In this document: positions 1-9,315 of the stretch, one piece after another
Position numbering within the stretch: the first letter of the stretch is position 1
How the letters are laid out: every line of letters begins with the position of its first letter
Origin: Hymenopellis radicata
Taxonomy: Eukaryota; Basidiomycota; Agaricomycetes; Agaricales; Physalacriaceae
Direction of reading: 5' to 3'
Assembly: GCA_015501595.1 (NCBI GenBank)
Contig: JADNRX010001250.1
Span: 1-12,138 of the forward strand
DNA: 12,138 bases
Notes under the pieces: generated by a model
What the model was told of the DNA's origin: nothing
The model's input: the letters and a program-made list of their open reading frames with translations, nothing else
Databases searched by the model: none
Made by a program: the position numbers and the translations under genes

Positions 1-447
1 TTGGCCGCCATGAGTCGGACAGCGCTTGGGGGGAAGGATGATGTTGAGAAGAAGACCTCTACGCTTCCAACGCTACATATGTAACCGACATAACCCCATA
101 TGTTCATGAGAAACCTTCCAAGTGGAAGACGGTCAGAAGCCCTGAGCTAGGGCACGCCCAGATAGTACGCACGTCATTCGTTATGTGTGATCTCAGTTGA
201 GTGTTTAGAAGTTCGTGGTGGGAGACATCTTGCCCTCGGGCAGTTTTCTGATCATTCCATCGGATCAGTCATCGAAAGCTGCTTCCCCAACACAGTGCAC
301 AAGACGAATATCTGGAGAACGCCCTGATCGTGGGGCTCATAGGACGCTAAGACTCGTTCTGCAATTTGGGATGCCGCGAATTTCGAAATTCGTGTACCTT
401 TCATTAGCTCCCAGCGATCCTATTTTTGCTTCCGAAATCCACGTACC
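1..447. other. Intergenic stretch, no gene recognised
   Basis: No reading frame here resembles a protein I know, and no RNA gene is visible. The only local structure is a perfect 16-bp palindrome at 377-392 and an 11-bp direct repeat (cgtgtaccttt) at 391-401 and 457-467. The forward frame over 215-451 starts at GTG rather than ATG, has no domain-like sequence and no promoter signal, so I do not call it. Confidence 0.5.
377..392. repeat. Perfect 16-bp palindrome
   Basis: The sequence cgaatttcgaaattcg is identical to its own reverse complement. One copy of an 11-bp direct repeat overlaps its right end at 391-401, and the second copy sits 66 bp further on at 457-467. It could be a binding site for a dimeric protein or chance. 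No gene start is close enough to assign a role. Confidence 0.4.
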
Positions 448-783
448 CTAGCCAATCGTGTACCTTTGGCTCGACGACGACGATATTAGGCCTAGACCAG
501 AGACTATAACACCGCCTCTCTGAGAGAGAGACAAGCGCTCATCGAGATGTATGTCAGAATGCGACCCTTTCTCTATGATGTCCTGCATCACCTCTTTGAG
601 ACGTAAAAGTTGGAGTCTGCCTATCAGCGCATCTTTGTGCGAGGTGTCGCATCGTTGATCGTTCGGGCACAGCTGTGGGGTGCCAAACCTTGGGGTAGCT
701 AGGGATGACTGTAGATCGTTGAGCGCACTAGAAGACGCGGTCCACGGGTAGGAGATCTCGGGGGCTATGAGGACTTTCAGCAT
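448..783 (-). CDS. Small hypothetical ORF, 111 codons
   Basis: An open frame runs from a true ATG at 783 to a stop at 448. The middle part (about residues 50-85) reads like a soluble helical segment rich in Leu, Lys, Glu and Asp, for example the stretch LIGRLQLLRLKEVMQDIIEK. The end is low-complexity serine. The best support is a TATA-like element about 55 nt upstream of the ATG (838-845), the same spacing as at the oxidoreductase gene in this window. I recognise no domain, and the first exon of a longer spliced gene is also possible. It could be a chance ORF, and confidence is low. Confidence 0.25.
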   Translation of the reverse strand: MLKVLIAPEISYPWTASSSALNDLQSSLATPRFGTPQLCPNDQRCDTSHKDALIGRLQLLRLKEVMQDIIEKGSHSDIHLDERLSLSQRGGVIVSGLGLISSSSSQRYTIG

Positions 784-837
784 CGCAAGATTGAAACCCA
801 GCCTAGATCCCCTACCGAGACACAGTGACAGGGCACC

Positions 838-845
838 ATTATATA
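838..845 (-). promoter_or_regulatory. TATA-like box upstream of the 448-783 ORF
   Basis: On the minus strand this reads TATATAAT and lies about 55 nt before the ATG at 783. The spacing suits a fungal core promoter with a short leader. It is only meaningful if the small ORF is real. Confidence 0.3.
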
Positions 846-2681
846 CCTTGTCAATTGGTGCGCGGATCCATCACGACAGAATGCCTTCACCTAAGTTAGA
901 TCTCTCGTAAGACCCCTCACTCGATCTAGACGCGTAAGGCATGGCGTTAGAACCACATCGGAGTTCCTTGGACGACCTTGAAGACCGGATAACTCCAGTA
1001 GGGCGAAAATCGTTAGCGCTACTAGTGCGGAGCTCAAGAAATAAATGTATACATCAACTCCGTTTGTGTCCTTGCTTTAGAATGGCGTCCTTGTCGGAGA
1101 ATAAGACGTCGAGAAAGGGAATGACCTGGGTCAACCCCTTGATTGTGGATTTGGAAGGCCTGAACCTAATATGAGTAGAGCTGAGCCAAAACCTTGCGAA
1201 TGACCTACCTTGACATATGGTTCCTGACTTGACCTAAAAAGAACAAACATCATAGACGCATGGAGAGACGAAAGACCGGTACTGCACCAAGTAGACTGAG
1301 CTGTTGATTGACGAGCACCGGAACCACGCCGTCCAAAGTCCATCAATAGAATGAAAAAAACACGAACCGGAACATTTATCAATTGAAATGATTGTATTGG
1401 ACATCCCGCAACGTTACAGAACCGGGATGCCAATCTCTCGTATGTAGGATCAGACACCTTTACAGCGCTGCGTAAAAGAAGCCGATCCTTCTTGTCCGAT
1501 GGAATATGCGCATTGATGAATCTGCGAAAATTGCGGTCATAAAAAAATGAGCGAGGCAGTGAACCTAGTATTCAAAGCTGTACAACGGTCTCGCCTGTGA
1601 GACCGGATACACTTTCCTTCTTGGCACATGTCGAACGCCGCCTGAGAGATGGGGAAAGCTGATGGCAGACAGGGCGATACACGGAGGTCCTGAAAAACTT
1701 CAGTACATCGGAGTCCATCGTCCGCAGGTCGACCTTTATACGCCGCGATCCTTTCAGGTGCGGGGGCGTATGGGATGGCTTCCCGTAGTGTCCGCAGTGA
1801 AGAGTTTTCCGAAGCATACCCTCAAGAGGTGCTTGCCCGGAAGAGACTGTATGTACAACATGGTCATCTCGACGCGCACGAGAAGGGGCTTGCTTACGGG
1901 ATTCATGAGAAATCGAGTGTCTCGCTTCACGAATCGAGTGTCAATGTCACAACTCTTCTTGGGGGTCAGCCACGGAGTTGCGATGAGCCGAGCTGCATAT
2001 CGTTAAACCGTGAGGTGTGTACCAATGGCGCTGCTTCTGGCACTAACGGAATCGATGGATCGAGGCCTTGTAACGTTATGAGGGAGTAGACCACCGCAGA
2101 ACAGTACGAGACCACCGTGCTCTACACGCGTCTTGGACCATTTCTATATATGCATCGACTTACTTTGACTGTAACCCCTCGACGGCGATGTCGCGAAGCC
2201 TGGATTGACGCGGTGTATACCTACTCATGGTAGGGACTGTAACATATTTGCGGGCTTCCTTGGTTTCGCTTTTCGACGCCGCAGCTCTCTTGTAGGCGGC
2301 TTCCAGGTCGTAGGGCCTAGCCGGAAAAAGACTGGCCTTGGTCGTTCGGCAGAGTCTTCAGTGTTGTCGGATGTGACTTCTTTTCGGAGTGTCTGTTGGC
2401 GAGTACTTAGAGACGACGTGTTTTATGGAGATTAATTTGTGCTTACCATAAGACTCGTCGTAAATCAGCCCAAGGATCGTTTAGCAAAGAGAATGGGTGT
2501 CTTGAAGCAAGACAAAGGTTGTGGTTGGCAGCAAGCAGAGACACGTGCAAATTTCATTAATCGCGCCGATCTTTGGCCTCCTCCACACCTCGAATAGACG
2601 AACGATAGACGAATAACTTCGTCTGATACAGTGAATTGCTGTAGACGATGAATTTAAACGAAGTCCAGTCAAGTATCTACG
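846..2681. other. Long stretch without a recognisable gene
   Basis: About 1.8 kb in which I see no convincing gene. Several frames of 60-115 codons exist on both strands (for example 1131-1457 minus, 1662-2006 plus, 1775-2089 plus), but none shows a domain, hydrophobic pattern or splice-joined continuation that I can support. A TATA-like run (tctatatatg, near 2143-2152) is followed by an ATG at 2188 that reads only six codons before a stop. No terminal repeats, transposase-like frame, tRNA or rRNA segment was seen. It may be decayed gene or transposon sequence beyond recognition by eye. Confidence 0.45.
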
Positions 2682-5066
2682 TTAAGCGAACGAATCTAAC
2701 AGTTCCAAAGCGTAACCGACGTCCCGCTTCTCCTGCTCAATCGCAGCAGCGACCACCAACTGCGATTTATTCAGGTGGACGTGCGCGACAGTCAGAAAAT
2801 TTAGAGGATCGTCGCTTTGAAGGAGGACAACGAGTCGTTCCCGGCATGTTTCCCACAATGCTCTTTCTGGAAATAGCTGAAGCAATATACGAAACGTATC
2901 GCGGAATGATGCTCCACAAGAGAATGCTTCAAGGGAAGTGAAGAGACAGAATGTGTGTGGCAAGATACAGACGTTCCTGACCGGGATAGATATCGGAAAT
3001 GGTCTTCAAGCGCCTGTACATGTGGGCCTTCTGTTTCGACAAGGTACCTCAAACCGCGAAGGTAGGAACCGTGCCTATTGCCTCAATCAAGGTGTCCATA
3101 TCGAAGCCATCTGACCAAGGAATTCAGGAAGTCGCATTCTACAAAGGCATCAAAGCCTGCCATGTCGTTTCTCCAGAAGCCTTCAATCACCAGACCAAAT
3201 GATGGTATGTTTGACGACTCTGTAGGGAAGCACTCCATGAGTCTTTTCAGAACAGGCAGTCGCAATGGCAGTGTGTGAAGGGAGAGCGTATCATTCAGTG
3301 TCACTGGACCACCGACTTAGACCCGGTATGTAGAGATCTTGAAGGCCTGGCAACATTCCTGCACAATTGTCGGAGTCTCTGTATCATCAGAGTCTCCCGC
3401 TGACATGGGCTGTCGAAGTATCCGAGACTCTAAAATCATTGATTCTACGATCCCAAGAACCTCTTCATGACGGTTGTCGATGCGGAAGACAGAGTATGTG
3501 GAAAATCGCAGGGTATTCATGGCGAGTTCAAGTCTGGGATAGATATCGTGATCAGACATAGTCTGCGAAGATGCCAATTGAGAGGCACCGCGATAGCGAA
3601 AGGTGGACATGCGAGGATCCTTCTCTGAGGGAATAAAGAAAGGCATAGGGGCATTACAGAAACCAGAGAAATGGCTGACGTGTGACTGAGAATCCCCATG
3701 GACATGGCCGTCGCTTGGAACCGTGTCGAGAAGCTTCAGCCAAAACGATAGCAGGGAATTTCCGTCCGGAAGGTATGGACTGAAGGAGAAAGTCTATAGG
3801 ACCGACATACTCTCCGCTGCATATGACTGCTTTCCGAGAAGCAACTATAGTAGCCGCAAGGGCCATATCCCTGCGGGGAATAAGGTATCTCAACGCATAG
3901 CGAGAAGAACGCCACTGATATGACCGTGCGGTGGGGAATAGATAGATTTCAATAGGCGCTCTAGCTTCGTTTCTGAGCCATGACGCACTTTGCAACAGCG
4001 CGTATACTCCGCCGAGGAGTTTTCCGAGATATCTAGGCATCCAGAGAACGTGTTTGCCTGGCTGGCAAACTAAAATATGATCATCATGGCTGAACTTGGA
4101 CATCACATATTCTGAATTGGCCACGGAAGACCTCCGATACTCTGGAACACGATGGTAAGAACCGTGGGGTTGTTTGACGTCTGGAAAAGCCAATATAGTC
4201 CGTTAACGGTCATTATGTCGCACGAGTCCTTCACCAGAAACGATTCTGCCCCTTTGAGAGGGTGAAAGGCGATCGAATCCAATAGCGATAGCAGGGAAGG
4301 GAGTAGTGGAAGATGGCGCCTGAGGAATCTCATGACGCGTCGGTAAATAGGAATAAATGAGGGATACACAATGTGCCTGATGGGCCTGTGGTACGGACAC
4401 TGGGATTGAATGATAGGGATCGCGTTTGTTGTAAAGTACTTAAACAACAAACGCCGCAAGGGTCATGGCGACAGTTATCCAGGAGATAGATCGATGTAAA
4501 TTGTAAAGGTAAAGGGACAGCCCTAAAGCGCGAGATGCGACAAAATCGGAAGGAGCCCAACAATTAGTGGAACGCGTCACTTCTCCAGACCAGCGGAACG
4601 GTACTGACGGAGGTGGGCACGTTCGCGAGGAGTTACAGAAGGGAGTGGTGAAGCCATTGTTTTACAAGAACAGAGACAAGCGCCGTCATCAGACTCAGCA
4701 CAAGGCTTGAACCACAGGCCGTTGACTCATACGTCGGACGTGGAAGGGACAAAGGCCGAGTTGGGGGAGAAGGAGCTTGCAGTAGCTCGCTGAATAGCGA
4801 CGTGTTCGAATAGAAGTGTAGCTGATATTTCCGTGAAGTTCGGTTGCAAATTGGACGCGGCTTTCATGAGGAAGGTGGTCACTACTGCAGAAAATAGACC
4901 AGCCTGAGTGGATGGTAAGCATTTTGGGCGCTGGAAGGTTAAAAGGTACGCACGAATACGAGAAAGACATCCAAGAACGTGGCACAGCTTCTTCGTAAGT
5001 CGCGTCTTCGGTGTACTTGGTCTCATAATCGTCGTTGACGCCTTGCTTTAATCTTTGAGCAACCAT
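2682..5066 (-). pseudogene. DUF6535-family membrane protein gene, inactivated
   Basis: DUF6535 proteins are a fungal family of unknown function with an N-terminal multi-helix membrane region and a long helical C-terminal part; that description is family knowledge. What I see: the ATG at 5066 opens with the acidic motif NDDYETKYTEDATYEEA. A 50-nt GT-AG intron follows at 4904-4953, then the first membrane helix AGLFSAVVTTFLMK and NLQPNFTEISATLL. A Trp-to-stop follows at 4727-4729 within DV(stop)VNGLWF, then a second helix ending VLVKQWLHH, then TPRERAHLRQYRSAGLEK, a second Trp-to-stop (4577-4579) and PLIVGLLPILSHLAL. Stops at 4523-4525 and 4440-4442 come next, then the hallmark-like CPYHRPIRHIVYPSF near 4380. 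The C-terminal part (LYWLFQTSNNPTVLTIVFQS near 4180, DIYPRLELAMNTLRF near 3540, LLQLFPERALWETC near 2850) continues in alternating frames to a TAA at 2682. About 25-30 residues appear missing before the intron. The start is chosen because the TATA box at 5147-5152 excludes the longer upstream frame. I am sure it is broken and fairly sure of the family. Confidence 0.82.
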
Positions 5067-5361
5067 GCAGTTCGGAATTAATTCATTCACGCACCAAAGA
5101 CCAAAGGAGATTATTGGGACAACCCAAAAAGATGCCTGGGCATGTCTATATACGTGCCCGACGCACTGTAATCCTATGGCCTGTTGACAGTCAGGAAAGA
5201 GTTGCAATTGATCTCGATCGCAAACAAGTCCTTCCAAATTGAGCCCCGGCTACGCTTTTGGATCTGTACTACTTCGTCCAGTTCGCCACTGGCAAACCAT
5301 ACTGTACCCCACGCATTTTCCTTCGAGTTCCTCTTTACATCCAGCTTTTCACACATAAACC
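5067..5361. promoter_or_regulatory. Divergent promoter region between the DUF6535 pseudogene and the cyclase gene
   Basis: This 295-bp gap separates two divergent start codons. The palindromic run TATATA at 5147-5152 lies 81 nt from the pseudogene ATG and 210 nt from the cyclase ATG, so it best fits the minus-strand gene. No TATA box is obvious close to the cyclase start. Its leader ends cacataaaccATGG, a good eukaryotic initiation context (C at -1, A at -3, G at +4). Confidence 0.45.
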
Positions 5362-6048
5362 ATGGCCATAATAGACCTGACCCACAAGCTAGACAAGAAC
5401 ATCTCCATATACCCTGGCGATCCCCCCTTCGCGCTCTGCTCCCACTCCACCGTCCCCAAAGACGGCTACAGCGTCCAATCCCTCTCTCTAGGATCCCACA
5501 CCGGCACACACGTCGACGCCCCATCCCACTTCTTCGCATCCGGCAACTCAATCGACCAAATCCCGCTCGCGTCCTTCGTCGGCCCCGCGCGCGTAATCGA
5601 CGTGTCCCCCAAGAACGCACGAGAGCGGATAACCTGGGATGATGTTCTGCCCCACGAAGACAGCCTTCGTCCCGGCGATGTTGTGCTGTTCCGAACGAAC
5701 TGGTGTGCGCATTGGGGTACGCCGTCATACATCGACCATCCCTTCCTGGACAAAAATGTCGCCCAGCGCCTCGTACAACTTGGCATCTCAAGAATAGGCA
5801 TCGACACGCTCAGTCCTGATGAGACAGAGGGCCAGAGTGGCGATTTTGGCGTTCATGAGATCGTACTCGGAGCGGGTGGATTGTTGATCGAGAATTTGCG
5901 CAACCTGAAGAATGTACCCGTTGACGCGATGATCAGTTTTGTACCCTTGAATCTAACAGGCGGAGATGGTTCTCCGGTGCGAGCTTATGCATGGACACGC
6001 GAAGGAAGCGACACGCAGAATGTAGGCGTAGATACTTCTAGCAAATGA
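5362..6048 (+). CDS. Cyclase-family (KynB-like) metal-dependent hydrolase
   Basis: An intact, intronless 228-residue protein of the cyclase family (Pfam 'Cyclase', PF04199), which includes bacterial kynurenine formamidase and isatin hydrolase. Members are cytosolic metal-dependent amidases or hydrolases of about 210-260 residues. The metal-binding signature HTGTHVDAPSH is complete at residues 46-56. The N-terminal pattern IDLTHKLDKNISIYPGDPPF (residues 4-23) is typical of the family. The later IGIDTLSPDE (145-154) and HEIVLGAGGLLIENL (165-179) match the conserved second half with its His and Glu. No signal peptide or membrane segment is visible. The ATG lies in a strong context and the conserved N-terminus begins right after it, so no upstream exon is needed. 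The substrate cannot be read from sequence; N-formylkynurenine is only one possibility. The gene converges on the SulP gene 145 bp downstream. Confidence 0.93.
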   Translation: MAIIDLTHKLDKNISIYPGDPPFALCSHSTVPKDGYSVQSLSLGSHTGTHVDAPSHFFASGNSIDQIPLASFVGPARVIDVSPKNARERITWDDVLPHEDSLRPGDVVLFRTNWCAHWGTPSYIDHPFLDKNVAQRLVQLGISRIGIDTLSPDETEGQSGDFGVHEIVLGAGGLLIENLRNLKNVPVDAMISFVPLNLTGGDGSPVRAYAWTREGSDTQNVGVDTSSK

Positions 6049-6193
6049 CATCTACTTGGCGTAACAACTGAATGCTCCGTAAATTATAGCGGGACTAGTA
6101 CTAGTAGTATGACTGTCTCTATGTGTTTTGAATAGTTGATATAAGTAGTAGTTCTCTGACTAGATCCTCGCTCAATATTCGGGCTGCGTGCGC
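6049..6193. other. Convergent intergenic region, shared 3' ends
   Basis: Only 145 bp separate the stop codons of two convergent genes, so their 3' untranslated regions probably overlap or abut. It contains the 12-bp perfect palindrome actagtactagt at 6094-6105, followed by a tagta repeat. No clear AATAAA signal is seen on either strand, which is normal for fungi. Confidence 0.55.
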
Positions 6194-9016
6194 TCATCGA
6201 TGGGTCATTTCAAGTCGTGACATGGCAGCTGCAACATTCTCTTGGATGGCATCCGGCCCAATGATATCAAGAATTCCAGCTGCATCGAACATGGTATGAG
6301 GTCCCCGCCTCAAGTGTGTTAGGAACAAGCCGACGCCGCGGTTCTATTGAACGGAGGTCAGTCAGATATCACACAAAGAAGAAAAAGAACAGACGTGATA
6401 CTCCTCAATGATCTCGTAAAAGATTTCGACAGCACTGCAGGGATCATTAGGAATGAGTCAAGGAAGAAGTGTGGAACATACGAAGCATCGCAGGTTTCAA
6501 CATCAGCCATATGGAACACGAGCGATGTCGCTTGCTTCCTGTTGGGCTCCTCTGACGGATGGTGTGGCGACACCCCATACAATTCTAGTCGTCTGAGACG
6601 ATCTGCCGTACAATACTGTCAGTTGAAAAGTTTTGATCAGTAATTATGGAAACGCCACCTTTTAATTGCGCGGTATTCGCTGGAAAGCGGTCGTAAGAAC
6701 ACGTAGAAGTCATCGTAAAGGAACACACCGAAGTCCAAGTTCTCTCTGATGCGGATTATAAGCGCACCGGAAACGTCCTCTTCAGCTTCAGGATTCTCTG
6801 TCAACGGTATCCACCTCTGAGTCCCAGGAATACGGCCCTATACAGTATTAAGCTTCAATGGAATAAGCTAAATGAAAGAAACGTACTAAGATTGTCATGC
6901 GCGCCCTTGAGGACCGGTGGACAACAAGCAGAAGAGATATGATCATGCTGACCACGATGCCAACCTCGACATTCCAGATGATGGACAATACAAACGTCAA
7001 TCCCATGAGGATGAGGTCAATCCACGAACGCATCCTGTCTCGGATTAAGCGACGGTCTCTCTTCTGATAAAATAGCACCCACTTGAAGTAGTACTTCAAT
7101 TCATGAGGCGTCTCGCTCAAGAGAGAGATGACCACAAGGCAGATACTGGTATCTCTTCAGTACCGTGTCGGTTAAAGCAGGCAAGAAGCTTACATCGAAG
7201 CCAAGACACATTTAGGCAAGAAGTAAAGGAGTGGAAGGAGATAGAACGTAGCGAGGAGAATGACACCAGAGCAGACAAGAGATGCCATCTGTGTTCTGCC
7301 ACCCACGTCTCCGTTGATCCTCGTTCTGAAAATGATTTAGGACGACAATGCGGAGATGATCGGTAAACATACCTTGTTATCGAGCCATAAGCAGGCAACG
7401 TGCCAGGAATAAAGGACCCGACAATGTTACTCGCCCCAAGCGCCACCAATTCACGGTTGGGACTGATCGAGTACCCGAACCGAGCGCCACTTTGCTTCGC
7501 GGCCACAATACTGTCCAGGTATCCGATGACCGAAATCATAACGGCAGTGGAAGTGGTGCGCCTCAGATATCGTACGTTGGACGAGCGGAAGGGGAACCGT
7601 AAAAACGAACCACCGGTGCTGACATTAACGGAGCCGAGAATGTCGACCCCGTCCTGATCCCACCTGAGCTGCGAGGACAGGACGGTAGACAACACAACCA
7701 CGACCAGTACCTCAGGGATACGATATATCCACCAGTACTTGACGAATCTGCGTTTGGCTGTTCGAAAGAATATCAAGACGAAAAGTGCACCGAAACTGAT
7801 GGCAGCAGTATTTTTGTTCATGTTGGGCAGGTTCTCCACTATAAATGTGAATTTGGCCCATGTCGTTTCCGGATGTACCAAGTGTTCAAGGGCTGTCAGA
7901 CCCAGCATAGGAATCAACTGTTCACTAGCAAGATGTCAGATCATGAAACTATGGGTGAAGAATGAACTCACATAGATATAACAACAGCAATCGCTGTGAT
8001 GAAGCCTCGTAAGAGAGCGCGGCTCAGCACCACGTCAATAAACCCTAACCGAAAGAGTCCAAGAAAGAACGAAAACAGGCCAGCCTGTATGAATTTCAGC
8101 ATTGGAATTTGACGGTCATGTGGCAGAAATCTGCATTGTCCGCGCTCGTTCACCTTTTTCTACAACTTACAGGGAATCAGAGAGGGCTACTCAAAGTCTG
8201 TGAAACCCTCCGTAACTCCCCCTAAGTTCAAGAAAAAACAGTGAATAAGCACTCGCAAGCGAATTCGATTCCTGCGACATTCATGATCCGGCCGGCATAC
8301 CTGTACAGTGATTATAGTCGCGACATGAAGCCCAAGAGCATCACCGTCGTCGCCGTGTGGGTCGCTAAAGTCGTGTCGAATATCATCCACCGCCTGTCCC
8401 AATAATAGACTGAGCGCAGCTTCGGGAGCGACGTTTAATTGGCGAGAAGTGCCGAGGAATGCGTAGATGATGCCAGGAATTGACGCGGCGAACTAGACCG
8501 CTTGGTAAGTTTGCTTGGATTAAAAGCGGCTTGCCGATGAAACGTACCAAGCCCGTAGTCGGAGTCAACTTGGCAAGGGAAGATGCGTAACTGACGGACT
8601 GTGGAATTAACATGCTGGCAACGGTGAGGCCGGCGAGGACATCGCCTCCGAGCCTGGTGGATGTGAGCATGCAACGATGCAGCATCAGACCAGCACGCAC
8701 GATGATAACGTATAATTTGGGATCCAGGAGGTAGCAGGCACGTAGTATTTAACACGTTTCTTAAACTTGGATCTCTGGTGCAGGTTACTCCCTAAGGCGA
8801 GGTTTAGCATTGCGTTGACACAAAAAGAAGGGAATTGTTACCCTCTGGAAGGGTTCCATACTGCCTATCGTTCCTCTCCATATCAATCAGCCCTTCGCCT
8901 TCGGAGATGCTTCTAGGTGTCATGGCCCCGCTAGGCATGCCTCGCGACGAACTCACCGACACCGTCGACGCTGCCGATTCCAAAGGCGGTCGTGTTGGTT
9001 GACCGTTTGTCGACAT
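6194..9016 (-). CDS. SulP-family anion (sulfate) transporter with STAS domain, 13 exons
   Basis: A plasma- or organelle-membrane anion transporter (SLC26/SulP). I resolved 13 exons: 8842-9016, 8701-8791, 8548-8653, 8301-8492, 7972-8084, 7373-7924, 7194-7325, 7083-7145, 6887-7034, 6727-6837, 6482-6615, 6395-6434, 6194-6343. All phases join, giving 2007 nt, 668 residues and no internal stop. The N-terminus (1-60) is Ser/Pro-rich and cytosolic. The transport domain has GDVLAGLTVASMLIPQSVSY (about 92-111), GTSRQLNVAPEAALSLLLGQ, LGFIDVVLSRALLRGFITA, LIPMLGLTALEH, a GASNIVGSFIPGTLPAYGSI block before INGDVGGRTQMASL, then FVLSIIWNVEVGIVVS (about 490-505). A C-terminal STAS domain starts near residue 525 with LIIRIRENLDF and RLRRLELYG, and the protein ends MSRLEMTHR. 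Introns are 47-55 nt except intron 4 (216 nt) and intron 10 (111 nt). The ATG at 9016 sits in context CCACCATG. Sulfate is the family's usual substrate but is not proven here. The exon 10/11 junction is the least certain. Confidence 0.9.
8085..8300 (-). other. Unusually long intron 4 of the SulP gene
   Basis: This intron starts gtatgc and ends atacag, and joins VQ to AGLF in phase 0 without loss of conserved residues. At 216 nt it is about four times longer than most introns in the gene. It has several internal GT-rich donor-like and AG sites (for example gtaagt near 8167-8172 on the minus strand), but no open frame through it. Confidence 0.75.
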
Positions 9017-9315
9017 GGTGGTCGAAAGAAAAGGACCTTCAGCTCAGCCTCGTCGGATATTGGTGGCAAGAGGCGGGGCGCACTTCAATTCAAATTCGCC
9101 CCTCACAGCCTCCAACCAATCACAGCAGAAGCAATTTCGGCGTCTTTCTATATTTGCCGCAGGCACGGGTGGATCAGAAGCCGCTATGCTCGAAAGACTT
9201 GCGAAAGACCACTATCGGATAACAACTATTTTGTACAGAAGGATTGTACGATGAATCAACCCAAAGCCCAACTTGAAAATACAACACAAGATCCCAACTA
9301 TCGATACACAAAGGT
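9017..9315 (-). promoter_or_regulatory. Promoter region of the SulP gene
   Basis: This 299-bp spacer lies between the SulP ATG and the stop codon of the oxidoreductase gene, both on the minus strand. It carries a CCAAT box (on the plus strand at 9116-9120) and a GC-rich element, ggcggggcg, near 9073. No clear TATA box is near the start codon. The 3' untranslated region of the oxidoreductase must also lie here. Confidence 0.45.

Noticed and set aside
1..2681. A mobile element or RNA gene in the empty left part
   Set aside because: I saw no terminal inverted or long direct repeats, no transposase or reverse-transcriptase motifs and no tRNA-like cloverleaf, but divergent remnants could escape reading by eye.
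3654..4193. A 179-codon minus-strand ORF that could be called a separate protein
   Set aside because: It is one surviving open segment of the DUF6535 pseudogene. Conserved-looking sequence enters and leaves this frame at both ends, and its first and last parts are shadows.
3749..4298. Repeat of cgatagcagggaa near 3749 and 4285
   Set aside because: It is a short 13-bp match inside decayed coding sequence, with no extension on either side, and is probably chance.
4577..4729. Recoding of TGA (selenocysteine or readthrough) in the DUF6535 copy
   Set aside because: The same gene also has TAG and TAA stops, frameshifts and a deletion, so decay is the simpler reading.
4695..5237. A 180-codon minus-strand ORF with a possible start at 5237
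   Set aside because: The part upstream of 5066 runs through the TATA box, and the part past the acidic motif reads the intron and the wrong frame of the membrane helix.
5174..5807. Long minus-strand and alternative-frame plus-strand ORFs over the cyclase gene
   Set aside because: They are shadows of the GC-rich cyclase coding sequence, with Arg- or Pro-rich composition and no domain pattern.
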